From CAVUDO01 sp963740255 (GTDB taxonomy: Bacteria > Actinomycetota > Actinomycetes > Mycobacteriales > Cryptosporangiaceae), in contig CAVUDO010000005.1 in assembly GCA_963740255.1 (NCBI GenBank), positions 1 through 64,000 on the forward strand: a DNA stretch of 64,000 nt. The letters are read 5' to 3'. Each line of letters opens with the position of its first letter. Within the stretch, counting starts at the first letter, position 1. Both the position numbers and the translations under genes were made by a program. Below, piece by piece: positions 25,550 to 33,501 of the stretch. The notes beneath the pieces were generated by a model that worked only from the letters and a program-made list of their open reading frames with translations, searched no databases and had not been told where the DNA came from.

Positions 25550-26158
25550 ATGAGCCGCATCACCGGCGTCCCGGCCGAGCAGGCCGGCCTGTTCACCCGC
25601 CTCGCCTACCGCTTCGCCGCCCGCAGGTACGGCCAGGTGCCCGAGCCCGCCACGATCTACGCCCACCACCGCGGCATCCTGTGGAACACCGCGATCTTCG
25701 AGCTGGGCAACGAACGGGTGCTCACCCGTCTCGACCCGGCGATGCGCGACCTGGCGCTGCACCGGGTGGCCGCCCGGATCGGCTGCTCCTGGTGTGTCGA
25801 CTTCGGGACGATGCTCACCCTGCGCGAGGGGCTGTCTGTCGACCGGCTGCGCGAACTCGACCGCTACGCCGACTCGTCCGCGTTCGACGCCACCGAGAAG
25901 CGGGTGATCGCCTACGCCGACGCGATGACCGACCAGCCGATGACCGTCACCGACGAGCAGGTCACGGCGCTGCGGGCCGAACTGGGCGAGGAGAAGCTGG
26001 TCGAGCTCACCTACCTGATCGCGCTGGAGAACCACCGCTCCCGGTTCAACCACGCGCTCGGCCTGACCGCCCAGGGCTTCACCTCCGGCGACGCCTGCCC
26101 CGTCCCTCCCTCCACGGCAGAGGCCGACCGGCCGCGAAGCTCGTCACCGTCGACATGA
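25550..26158 (+). CDS. Carboxymuconolactone decarboxylase/AhpD-like protein
   Basis: About 202 residues, ATG after GAGGAGCCGACC. The AhpD-type redox motif is GCSWCVDFG (CxxC near residue 82), and ALENHRSRFNHALGL supplies the distal His. These small helical proteins reduce peroxidases or act as carboxylases; the intact CxxC favours a disulfide-reductase role. The C-terminus is Pro/Ser-rich. Monocistronic. Confidence 0.85.
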   Translation: MSRITGVPAEQAGLFTRLAYRFAARRYGQVPEPATIYAHHRGILWNTAIFELGNERVLTRLDPAMRDLALHRVAARIGCSWCVDFGTMLTLREGLSVDRLRELDRYADSSAFDATEKRVIAYADAMTDQPMTVTDEQVTALRAELGEEKLVELTYLIALENHRSRFNHALGLTAQGFTSGDACPVPPSTAEADRPRSSSPST

Positions 26159-26185
26159 CTCGCGTCGCCCTGTCACCGTTGTCCC

Positions 26186-26686
26186 ATGAGCATCGAACTC
26201 TCTTTGACGACGGCGGAGCGCATCTCTTTCGAAGGAATCTCCGTCGACGTCGCGGGCGCGCTGCGCACGCTTCTCCACCTGGCGGCCGACCCGCACGTGA
26301 CGATGCGCCGCGCCAGCGGGGACGGGTGGGTGGTCAGCGTCGCGGAAGCGGCGGTGGTGCACGTCACCGCTGTCACCATTCCCCCTCATCCCGGCGTGGG
26401 CACGGAACGGGTGGTTGCGACGGAGGTGGATGCCGGCCTCCTGCGCACGCCCGGTTCGAAGGTGTTGGCGGTCGCCGTGGCGATCGCCCTGGCCAGGCGC
26501 GCGGGCACCGCGGTGGTCGACGATGCGCGGTGGGTCACCGACACCGTGGAGAACGACCCGCGGATCCTCCTCGAACGCGTCCGACTCGCCAGCCCGCAAC
26601 ACGACTTCGAGGCGGGCGCGCGCGAGTTCGCGGCGAGTGTCGGCCGTGGCGTCAGGTCGGCAGGTGGCCGAGCTTGGCGGGGTTGA
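26186..26686 (+). CDS. Hypothetical protein
   Basis: 166 residues starting MSIELSLTTAERISFEG. The body alternates hydrophobic and charged residues (VVSVAEAAVVHVTAV, VLAVAVAIALARRAGTAVVDD), consistent with a small alpha/beta domain. No family recognised. The 3' end overlaps the convergent sigma-factor gene by 35 bases. Codon use matches the neighbours, which supports it as real. Confidence 0.6.
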   Translation: MSIELSLTTAERISFEGISVDVAGALRTLLHLAADPHVTMRRASGDGWVVSVAEAAVVHVTAVTIPPHPGVGTERVVATEVDAGLLRTPGSKVLAVAVAIALARRAGTAVVDDARWVTDTVENDPRILLERVRLASPQHDFEAGAREFAASVGRGVRSAGGRAWRG

Positions 26687-27602
26687 GGACGAACCAGAGG
26701 CGGTCGATGCGTCCGTCCGGCGACACGTCGAACGCATAGACGCCGACGCGGTGCGCCACCGCGGAGTCGGGCGGGCGAAGGCTGACGACCATTCCAGCCG
26801 TGCCGTTCACCGACACCAGGTCGACCACCACCTCGGTGTCACCGAGCCCGTTCAGCAGGCCGACGAGGAAACGGGCGACCTTGTCCGCACCTTCGATCGG
26901 CCGGAGCGCGGCCCGCACCGCACCCCCGCCGTCCGAGCGCAGCACGACGTCCGGGGCGAGCAGACCCAGCAGCCCGTCGAGGTCGCCCTGCCGGCAGGCG
27001 AGGACGAAGGCGTCCAGCACCGCACGCTGCTCGGCCGGCGGCGCGACCCGGCGCGGTGCCCGGTCGTGCACGGCCCGCCGGGCCCGGGACGCCGCCTGCC
27101 GGGCCGCCTCCGGGGACGTGGACAGCGTCCGGGCCACCTCGTCGAACGGCACCCCGAACACGTCGTGCAGAACGAACGCGACCCGCTGTTCGGGCGTGAG
27201 CTGTTCCAGCACCAGCAACAGGGCCATCCGGACGGAGTCGGCGAGGACGGCGGCGTCCGCCGGATCGGGATCGGTGGCCGGCAGCCGCTCCACCAGCGGC
27301 TCGGGCAGCCACGGGCCGACGTAGACCTCCCGGGTCGCGCGGACCGCGCGCAGCCGGTCCAGACAGAGCCGGCCGGTGACGGTGGTGAGCCAGGCGCGCA
27401 GGTCGTCGATGCCGGCGCGGTCGACCCGCCGCAGGCGCAGCCAGGCCTCCTGCACGGCGTCCTCGGCATCGGCGATGCTGCCGAGCATCCGGTAGGCGAC
27501 GCCGATCAGGTGCGACCGGTGCCCGTCGAACTCCTCCGCCAGGTCGACGGCCGGTCCGCCGCGGCCCGGCCGTGCCGTGCGGCCCGCACCGTGGTCACCC
27601 AT
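26652..27602 (-). CDS. SigJ-like ECF sigma factor
   Basis: About 316 residues. Sigma region 2 (HRSHLIGVAYRMLGSIADAE, DAVQEAWLRLRRVD) and region 4 (LTPEQRVAFVLHDVFGVPFD, EVARTLSTSPEAARQ) are followed by a C-terminal SnoaL-like domain (GDLDGLLGLLAPDVVLRSDG), the layout of SigJ/ECF41-type factors in which the extra domain controls activity instead of an anti-sigma factor. ATG at 27602 follows AGGAGG by four bases; just upstream the 14-base unit AGGATGACCCCAGG is repeated. Confidence 0.9.
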   Translation of the reverse strand: MGDHGAGRTARPGRGGPAVDLAEEFDGHRSHLIGVAYRMLGSIADAEDAVQEAWLRLRRVDRAGIDDLRAWLTTVTGRLCLDRLRAVRATREVYVGPWLPEPLVERLPATDPDPADAAVLADSVRMALLLVLEQLTPEQRVAFVLHDVFGVPFDEVARTLSTSPEAARQAASRARRAVHDRAPRRVAPPAEQRAVLDAFVLACRQGDLDGLLGLLAPDVVLRSDGGGAVRAALRPIEGADKVARFLVGLLNGLGDTEVVVDLVSVNGTAGMVVSLRPPDSAVAHRVGVYAFDVSPDGRIDRLWFVLNPAKLGHLPT

Positions 27603-27672
27603 GTCGCCTCCTGGGGTCATCCTCCTGGGGTCATCCTGCTGGGGACGGACCGGTGGGCGGGAACGTGACAGG

Positions 27673-27706
27673 CCGAGGGCCCGCACGCGAACGTGCGGGC
27701 CCTCGG
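27673..27706. terminator. Perfect 15-bp hairpin terminator
   Basis: CCGAGGGCCCGCACG (27673-27687) pairs with 27692-27706 around a CGAA loop. It follows the HbhA-like gene and separates it from the sigma-factor gene. Confidence 0.8.
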
Positions 27707-27731
27707 GTCGAGCGTGGGTCCGGGGAGAGGG

Positions 27732-28226
27732 TCAGCTCTCGGTGCCGGGCCTGGTCGCCGACTTGGTGGCGACCTTCTTGGCGGTGGTGCGCGCCGCGAT
27801 CTTCTTCGCGGTGTCGCTCTCGGCCGCGGCGGGCTTCGCCGGCGTCGACGTGACGACCAGCGTGCCCGGCTTGCCGTCCACGACCTTCTTACCGCGGGCG
27901 ACCAGTGTGGTGTACACGTCCTGCGCCTTGGCCGAGGCGGTCTCGACGTTCTTGCGCACGGCCGCGGTCACCTTGTCGGTGTCGATGTCGCGGGCCCGGG
28001 TGCGGGCCTGCGCAGCGTAGGAGGGGAGGTCGGCGGCCAGGGACTGCAGGTCGGCCGGGATCTCCTTGCCGAGCTTGCGCAGGTCGGCGGGCAGGTCGGC
28101 AACGGTCTTCTGGATCTGGGTCTGGATCTCCGGCGCGTTCGCGGCCAGCTTCTTGAGCTGCTCGGCGACCACGTCGCCCGCACCGGCAACGGCGTAGAGC
28201 GGGGTGGGAAGGGGGGTCTTTGCCAT
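27732..28226 (-). CDS. HbhA-like coiled-coil/Lys-Ala-rich protein
   Basis: 164 residues. An N-terminal half of amphipathic helix (AEQLKKLAANAPEIQTQIQK, ADLPADLRKLGKEIPADLQ) precedes a Lys/Ala/Thr/Pro-rich tail (TAKKIAARTTAKKVATKSA), the organisation of mycobacterial heparin-binding hemagglutinin. In non-pathogens such proteins associate with membrane or intracytoplasmic lipid. No signal peptide. It follows the XRE gene by five bases, a pairing conserved in actinobacteria. Confidence 0.75.
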   Translation of the reverse strand: MAKTPLPTPLYAVAGAGDVVAEQLKKLAANAPEIQTQIQKTVADLPADLRKLGKEIPADLQSLAADLPSYAAQARTRARDIDTDKVTAAVRKNVETASAKAQDVYTTLVARGKKVVDGKPGTLVVTSTPAKPAAAESDTAKKIAARTTAKKVATKSATRPGTES

Positions 28227-28231
28227 CGAAA

Positions 28232-28654
28232 TCAGGCCTCCTGGGCTGGTTCGTCGTGATCGGTTGCGTCGTGATCGGTTGCGTCGTGATCGGTCTGGGT
28301 GGCTCCGGCCGGCGCTTTCGCGTTCTCGTTCTCCCGGCGGAACGACTGGTAGATCTCCAGCAGCACGTGCTTCTGCTGGTCGGTCAGCTCGTCGTCGCCG
28401 GCCACCGCGGCGGGGACGCCGCCGGAGTCGGTGAGGTCGAGCAGTCCGGCCCGCAGGTACATGACCGGCGTCGAGATGCGCAGCGCGGTGGCGATCTGGG
28501 CGAGCACCGCCGCACTGGGCCTGCGCAGGCCCCGCTCGATCTGGCTCAGGTAGGGGTTGCTCACCCCGGCCAGGTCGGACAGCTGCCGCAGCGAGATCCG
28601 CGCGTTCGCCCGCTGTTCGCGGATGAACGCCCCGATGTCCTCCAGCGCGGCCAT
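28232..28654 (-). CDS. XRE-family regulator paired with HbhA-like gene
   Basis: 140 residues from ATG 28654. The helix-turn-helix is RISLRQLSDLAGVSNPYLSQ then IERGLRRPSAAVLAQIATAL (residues 15-60). The C-terminal part (DELTDQQKHVLLEIYQSFRR) is a short helix pair and ends in a Thr/Asp/His tandem (ATDHDATDHD) encoded by a 15-base repeat. It probably controls its own two-gene operon through the GCTAGC sites just upstream. Confidence 0.87.
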   Translation of the reverse strand: MAALEDIGAFIREQRANARISLRQLSDLAGVSNPYLSQIERGLRRPSAAVLAQIATALRISTPVMYLRAGLLDLTDSGGVPAAVAGDDELTDQQKHVLLEIYQSFRRENENAKAPAGATQTDHDATDHDATDHDEPAQEA

Positions 28655-28675
28655 GCCTCCACGGTAGGCCGTGTT

Positions 28676-28702
28676 GCTAGCTCCTGCAAGCGCACTGCTA
28701 GC
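28676..28702. promoter_or_regulatory. Paired GCTAGC sites, 21-bp apart
   Basis: GCTAGC at 28676-28681 and 28697-28702, each inside a TGCTAGC-N4-like context. The 21-base spacing is two helical turns, so two dimers could bind one face. They lie 22-48 bases before the XRE gene. Confidence 0.5.
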
Positions 28703-28747
28703 GGCAGGTAGCGTGACAGTGGTCACGCCGGCGCGGCGCCCCGGCGT

Positions 28748-29701
28748 TCACCGAGCGGGCGACGGCCAGACCGCGCGGACCTCCCCGACCGGCTGGTCGC
28801 CGCTGCGCAGCGGCGGCCTGGCGAGCTCGTCCAGTACGGGAGCGTCCACGCCGAGCAGGCGAAGCGCGGCGACCAGCACCGGCACGCGCCCCCGGCCCGC
28901 GCCGTCCTCGATCTTCAACGCGACCGCGCCCACGCCCGGCAGCGCCGCCGCGTACACGCCCTCGGCGCCGTCCTTGGCCACCAGTCCGGGTACGCCGGCC
29001 ATCAGCGCCGTCACGTCCCGGCCCGTGCCGCCGGCCAGCTCGGGGTGCTGGCGCATCGCGTCGGCGACCCGCCGCTCGGCCGAGCCGGGGGTGGCCGCGA
29101 CCAGCACGGTGAACGCCCTCGCCACCCCCGTGAGGGAGAGCGCGAACACCGGTGCGCCGCAGCCGTCCATCCCCACCGCCGCCACCGGTTCGCCCGCCAG
29201 CTCCTCGAGGGTTGCGCGCAGGTGTTTCTGCAACGGGTGCCCAGGGTCGAGGTACCCCGCTGTCGGCCAGCCGCCGGCCAGGCAGGTCCGCAGCATCGCC
29301 GCGTGCTTGCCGGAGCAGTTCATCAGCACCCGCGCGGGGCCACCCCCGGCGGCGAGTACGGCCTGCGCCGGGGCGGGGTCGAGGGGCAACGCGGGCGGGC
29401 AGCCCAGCGCGTCCTCGCCGAGCCCGTCGGCGGCCAGCATCGCGCGGACAACGGCCACGTGGAACGGCTCGCCGGAGTGCGAACCGGCCGCGAGCGCCAG
29501 CTCCGGCGGCGCCAGAACCGCGCCGGCACGGAGCATCGCCGCGGCCTGCAGGGGCTTGTTGGCCGAGCGCGGGAACACGGGCGCGTCCGGAGTCCCGGCC
29601 GCGGCGACCACCGTTCCCGACGCGTCCAGCACCACGACCGACCCGCGGTGCACGCTCTCGACGAACCCGGAACGGACGACCTCGGCCAGCGGCGCCGTCA
29701 C
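28748..29701 (-). CDS. L-asparaginase II family protein
   Basis: 317 residues. This family (thermolabile, AnsA/Rhizobium type) converts asparagine to aspartate and ammonia. Visible blocks: VFPRSANKPLQAAAML (catalytic Ser-x-x-Lys region), GSHSGEPFHVAVVRAML, LMNCSGKHAAMLRTC and GMDGCGAPVFALSL. The GTG start overlaps the stop of the RsiG-like gene (GTGA), so both are co-transcribed. No signal peptide, cytosolic. Confidence 0.88.
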   Translation of the reverse strand: MTAPLAEVVRSGFVESVHRGSVVVLDASGTVVAAAGTPDAPVFPRSANKPLQAAAMLRAGAVLAPPELALAAGSHSGEPFHVAVVRAMLAADGLGEDALGCPPALPLDPAPAQAVLAAGGGPARVLMNCSGKHAAMLRTCLAGGWPTAGYLDPGHPLQKHLRATLEELAGEPVAAVGMDGCGAPVFALSLTGVARAFTVLVAATPGSAERRVADAMRQHPELAGGTGRDVTALMAGVPGLVAKDGAEGVYAAALPGVGAVALKIEDGAGRGRVPVLVAALRLLGVDAPVLDELARPPLRSGDQPVGEVRAVWPSPAR

Positions 29702-30273
29702 CGGTCGTCCCTGGCAGCCGGCGTGGTCGCCGCCCGCCGCTCGGACCCGGCCACGCCCCGGCGCGCAAGCTCCTCGCCGCAGCGTTCGGCGACCTGCCGC
29801 ACCTGCGACCGCAGCACGAGGACCCGTTCCTCCTCGGCGCGGTAGGTGCGCAGCACCCGTTCCAGCTCGTCGTCCGTACGGGCGGCGACATCGGCCAGGT
29901 CCACGTCGACGACCAGGCGTTCGACCCGGCGGCGGCGGTCGGTGCGGCCTGGTTCGGGAGCCGACCGGGGCCAGAAGCCGCCCGCGCGGCGGGCGCCGTC
30001 ATGGCCCACGGCGTCCGGTTCCGGCGTAGCGGCGGCGCCGGACGCCCGCCAGGCGCGGGAACCGCGGCTACCCCGGTGCCGCAATTCGGCGGTGAGCACC
30101 TCGACCCGGCCGTGCAGCAGGACGATAAGTTCGGTGAGTTCGGCCGCCTCCAGCTCGGCCTCGGTGCGCCGGGACCGCAGCGCTCCGGCCGGGAGGCCGG
30201 GCAGGCCGTCGGAGTACTCCGGCGCCAGCACCCGGTCGAGCCGTCGCTTGCCGCCCCGACGGACCTCCGGCAT
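29698..30273 (-). CDS. RsiG-like protein (WhiG anti-sigma family)
   Basis: 191 residues from ATG 30273. The start RRLDRVLAPEYSDGLPGLP and the long helix with ELEAAELTELIVLLHGRVEV match RsiG, which in Streptomyces binds the sporulation sigma factor WhiG with cyclic di-GMP. The nucleotide-binding E-x3-S-x2-R-x3-Q-x3-D motif is degenerate here: T, I, H and E occupy the S, R, Q and D positions in the first helix, and L, R, R and E in the second. An Ala/Arg/Pro-rich linker joins two helices. Coupled to the asparaginase. Confidence 0.75.
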   Translation of the reverse strand: MPEVRRGGKRRLDRVLAPEYSDGLPGLPAGALRSRRTEAELEAAELTELIVLLHGRVEVLTAELRHRGSRGSRAWRASGAAATPEPDAVGHDGARRAGGFWPRSAPEPGRTDRRRRVERLVVDVDLADVAARTDDELERVLRTYRAEEERVLVLRSQVRQVAERCGEELARRGVAGSERRAATTPAARDDR

Positions 30274-30319
30274 CCCGCTTCCCCTTCCTGCGCGCGGAGC
30301 CGTCCAGCGGCTCCCGACC

Positions 30320-31159
30320 TCAACCACCGACGACGGCCCCGCTCCGGACACCGAGGAGGGCGCGTACCTCCCCGGCGGCCATCGGAGGACGCTGCGCGAG
30401 CCGGGACACCCCGGCCGCCCGCGCCACCAGTTGGGCATTGCTCTCCACGGGCTGACCTGGGGCGTAGGTCAGCGTGTCCTCCAGGCCCACCCGGAGGTGA
30501 CCCCCGGTGGCCAGCGCCGCGAGCATGACCGGGAGCGTGCTGCGCCCGACGCCCGTGGCCGAGAAGGTCGCGCCGGGCGGAAGGGCCTGGACGGCCGCCA
30601 CCAGCGCCTGGGTCGTGCCGGGCATGCCGCCGGGCACGCCCAGCACCAGGTCGCAGTGGACGTGCCCGCCGAACGGCGGGCCGTGCTTGTCGAGCAGCCT
30701 GGCCAGGGTGGTGAGGTGGCCGAGGTCGAAGATCTCGTACTCCGGCACGATCTGCCGGTCGCGCATCCGGGTGTGCAGCTCGACGATGAACTCCCACCGG
30801 TTCATGAACACGTCGGTGCCGAAGTTGACGGTGCCCATCGTGCAGGAGGCCATGTCCGGCGCGGCGTCGAGCACGGCCAGCCGGTCGGCTTCGGCGTCGG
30901 TGACCGCGCCGCCCGTGGAAAGCTGGACGACCAGGTCGGTCTGGGCACGCAGCGCGTCGACGGTGTCGCGCAGCCGGCCCGGGTCGAGGGTGGGCCGGGC
31001 GGCGTCGTCGCGGACGTGGACGTGGACGATGCCGGCGCCCACGGCCTGGCAGTCCCTGGCCGTGCCGACCAGCTCTCCCAGCGTCACCGGAAGGGCCGGG
31101 ACATCGGCCTTCGACGACTCGGCGCCCGTCGGGGCGACCGTGATCATCGTCGGGGTCAT
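30320..31159 (-). CDS. BKACE (3-keto-5-aminohexanoate cleavage) family enzyme
   Basis: 279 residues. DUF849/BKACE enzymes condense beta-keto acids with acetyl-CoA using a zinc ion. GAGIVHVHVRDD holds the two zinc His, and GHVHCDLVLGVPGG and LTYAPGQPVESNAQLVARA are the other conserved blocks. The beta-keto-acid substrate cannot be inferred from sequence. Monocistronic. Confidence 0.87.
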   Translation of the reverse strand: MTPTMITVAPTGAESSKADVPALPVTLGELVGTARDCQAVGAGIVHVHVRDDAARPTLDPGRLRDTVDALRAQTDLVVQLSTGGAVTDAEADRLAVLDAAPDMASCTMGTVNFGTDVFMNRWEFIVELHTRMRDRQIVPEYEIFDLGHLTTLARLLDKHGPPFGGHVHCDLVLGVPGGMPGTTQALVAAVQALPPGATFSATGVGRSTLPVMLAALATGGHLRVGLEDTLTYAPGQPVESNAQLVARAAGVSRLAQRPPMAAGEVRALLGVRSGAVVGG

Positions 31160-31297
31160 CCCTGCATCCTGGCACGACGACGAAAGCCTGCGCACGTCGT
31201 GTCCGAATCGTCCACAGCTTCCGCAAGGCCAACGCGGTTACATCTCCATCACGGATTGCCGCCGCCACGGGGGCGTCGGCGCCGCGTTGACCGCCGC

Positions 31298-32303
31298 TCA
31301 GTCGATCGCGGCGCGGGAGGTGCCCACCCGGAGGTCGGCGTCGTCTTCGACGTTCCGCTTCACCAGCGCCAGCGCGACGGTGCCGAGTTCGTGGTGCCGG
31401 ACGGCCGTGCCCACGAAGCCCACCGCACGGCCACCGAGCAGCACCGGCTCGCCCTGCGCGGGGAGGTCGTCCGACGAGCCGTCGAAGTGGAGCAGCACCA
31501 TCCGCCGCGGCGGCCGGCCCAGGTTGTGCACCCGGGCGACCGTCTCCTGGCCGCGGTAGCAGCCCTTCTGCAGGTGAACGGCGGTGGCGAGCCACTCGGG
31601 CTCCTGGACGATCGTCCGGTGGTCGGTCTCGAATCCCAGCCGGGGGCGGCGGTCGCCCACCCGCAGCGCCTCGTACGCCCACGTGCCTGCCAGCGGCGCC
31701 CCGAGCCGCTCCACCACCGCCGGCACGGCGGCCCGCGGCACCAGCAGGTCGGCAGCGTCCGGACCCGGCCACGGCATCCGCCGCACCCAGCCTCCGTCGG
31801 CCGACGGCCGCACGTCGTACGGCTCCGGCGGCACCTCGCCTCCCAGCCTGGCCACGGCGTCCGGGGTCTCGGGGCCGACCACCGAGAGCACGGCCCAGGC
31901 GTCCGTGACGTCGGTCGGGTCGACCCGGAGCAGGAACCGCATCCGGTCGAGGAAGTCCAGCAGCGGCGGCACGGTGCCCGGCTCCACGTCCAGCCAGGTG
32001 GTGCGTGCCGTCGTCGGCGACGAGCAGGTGATGCTCGACGTGGCCGTGCGGGGAGAGCACCAGCGACTCGGTGCCGCGCCAAGGCGGCAGCTCGGACAGG
32101 TGCTGGGACGTGAGGCTGTGCAGCCACGACAGCCGGTCGTCGCCCGGGACCGCGATCACCCCGCGGTGACCGCGGTCGACGACACCGACCCGCTCGGCCA
32201 GGCGCCGCTGTTCGCCGAACGGGTCGCCGTAGTGCGCCGCGACCCCGGCATCGGGCCCCTCGGCGGCGACCGCCCCCGGGCTGGCGAGCAGCGGAGTCGT
32301 CAT
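31298..32303 (-). pseudogene. ygfZ: YgfZ/GcvT-like folate-binding protein, one frameshift
   Basis: The N-terminal part reads from ATG 32303 (TTPLLASPGAVAAEG, VSxx-type DRGHRGVIAVPGDDRLSWLH), then one extra C near 32002 shifts the frame; the remainder (DVEPGTVPPLLDFL onward) contains the diagnostic KGCYRGQETVARVHNLG. When repaired it is 334 residues, normal length. YgfZ uses folate to maintain Fe-S enzymes. The ATGA overlap with the fur gene shows co-transcription. As it is otherwise pristine, the indel may be a sequencing error. Confidence 0.85.
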
Positions 32304-32734
32304 CCCTCGTCCTCGTCGCCGGCGTCCGCGCACCGGGCGCACAGCCCGAACAGCGCCACGTGCCCGACATCGGCCACGAAGCCCCGGTCGTCGCGGAGCT
32401 GGGTGGCCACGGCGTCCAACAGGGCGACCGGCGCCTCGGTCACCGACCGGCAGGACCGGCAGACCAGGTGCACGTGCTGCTCGTCCGCGGAGTGGTAGGT
32501 CGGGGCGCCGTGGGAGAGGTGGGTGTGGGTGACCAGCCCGATCTCCTCGAGCAGCTCCAGCGCCCGGTAGACCGTGGTCAGGTTGACGCCGGCGGCCGTC
32601 TCGCGGACCGCGGTGTGCACCTGCTCGGGGGTGGCATGGCCGAGGCGCTGTACCGCCTCCAGCACGAGCTGCCGGGACGCCGTCATCCGCAGCCCGCGCG
32701 AACGCAGCTCCTCGGTCAACGACGGCGTGCCCAT
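32300..32734 (-). CDS. Fur-family metalloregulator
   Basis: 144 residues. Winged-helix domain with RMTASRQLVLEAVQRLGHAT and GVNLTTVYRALELLEEIGLV, then a metal-binding dimerisation domain with the DEQHVHLVCRSC motif and the second Cys pair CARC near the C-terminus (structural zinc). Which metal it senses (Fe, Zn or peroxide) cannot be read. Its TGA overlaps the ygfZ start. ATG at 32743 is an alternative start. Confidence 0.88.
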   Translation of the reverse strand: MGTPSLTEELRSRGLRMTASRQLVLEAVQRLGHATPEQVHTAVRETAAGVNLTTVYRALELLEEIGLVTHTHLSHGAPTYHSADEQHVHLVCRSCRSVTEAPVALLDAVATQLRDDRGFVADVGHVALFGLCARCADAGDEDEG

Positions 32735-32808
32735 GCCGCCCATCGTAGTCGCGCCCCGCGGGTGCCGACCGTCGTCCACAGCGGCACCAGCGACGAGCCG
32801 CGAACTCT

Positions 32809-32864
32809 CGTACGGTGGTTGGATGGTAGAGAACGTACGTCCATCCCTCCGTACACTCCGTACG
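32809..32864. promoter_or_regulatory. Multiple CGTAC operator half-sites
   Basis: CGTACG (32809-32814), ACGTACGT (32833-32840), CCGTAC (32849-32854) and CCGTACG (32858-32864) within 56 bases upstream of the antitoxin. Repeated palindromic sites are what cooperative toxin-antitoxin autoregulation uses. Confidence 0.5.
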
Positions 32865-32873
32865 CTGGTAGAC

Positions 32874-33128
32874 ATGGCAGACAAGGTGACGCTGAACCTG
32901 CGCCCGGACACCCTGGAGCGCGCCCGGGCCGCCGCCGGCCGCGAAGGACTGAGCCTGTCTGCCTGGATCGACAGGGCAGCCCGCCGGGAGGCGCTTCGCG
33001 ACGCGGACGAGCGGTACCGCGAGTGGCTGGCGGCGAACCCGGGCGTCCAGGAGGAGTTGGAGACCTGGGAGGGCGTGACAGCCCGGTTCGACGACGACTG
33101 GCGCGACCTGACCGAGCCGCCGAAATGA
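32874..33128 (+). CDS. Type II antitoxin (MazE/ribbon-helix-helix-like)
   Basis: 84 residues. The N-terminus KVTLNLRPDTLERARAAAG and GLSLSAWIDRAARREAL is a ribbon-helix-helix DNA-binding domain; the acidic C-terminus (ETWEGVTARFDDDWRDL) is the likely toxin-binding tail. Its TGA overlaps the toxin ATG (ATGA). It probably binds the CGTAC repeats upstream. Confidence 0.82.
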   Translation: MADKVTLNLRPDTLERARAAAGREGLSLSAWIDRAARREALRDADERYREWLAANPGVQEELETWEGVTARFDDDWRDLTEPPK

Positions 33129-33439
33129 GGCGCGGCGAGGTCTGGTTCATCGCGGACCCCGCCGACCCGGCGCGACGCACCTGCGGCCTGGTCGTGTCCA
33201 ACGACATGTTCAACGAACACGGTTCGACCTACTGGGCTCCGATCGTTCGCAGCGCCACGAACGGCCCCGTACCTCCGTGGGCGGTCGGGCTCCGTGAGCC
33301 CGACCCCGTGTCCGGCGCGGTGATGGTCGGCCGGACGAAGCGCCTACCGCGCACCGCCGGCGTGGAGCAGGTGGGCATGCTGACGGGCGCGACGCTGGCC
33401 CGGGTCGCCGCGGTGCTCGCCGACCTCTTCGAGTCCTAG
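33125..33439 (+). CDS. MazF/PemK-family toxin
   Basis: 104 residues. RRGEVWFIADPADPARRTC and the conserved GLVVSNDMFNEHGSTYWAPI region identify the MazF/PemK endoribonuclease fold, followed by VMVGRTKRLPRT and the C-terminal helix. Known members cleave mRNA at short motifs. The pair lies between fur and the aminodeoxychorismate lyase gene. Confidence 0.85.
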   Translation: MRRGEVWFIADPADPARRTCGLVVSNDMFNEHGSTYWAPIVRSATNGPVPPWAVGLREPDPVSGAVMVGRTKRLPRTAGVEQVGMLTGATLARVAAVLADLFES

Positions 33440-33501
33440 TTGTCCCAAGCCCGTCCCGGCCTCGTCCCCGTGCGGCGCCACCGCGTGGATACGCTGGCCC
33501 G

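Noticed and set aside
28698..32342. A 1,214-codon open frame on the minus strand.
   Set aside because: It strings together the N-terminus of YgfZ with out-of-frame text of BKACE, RsiG-like and asparaginase genes; only the first 100 codons are real coding.
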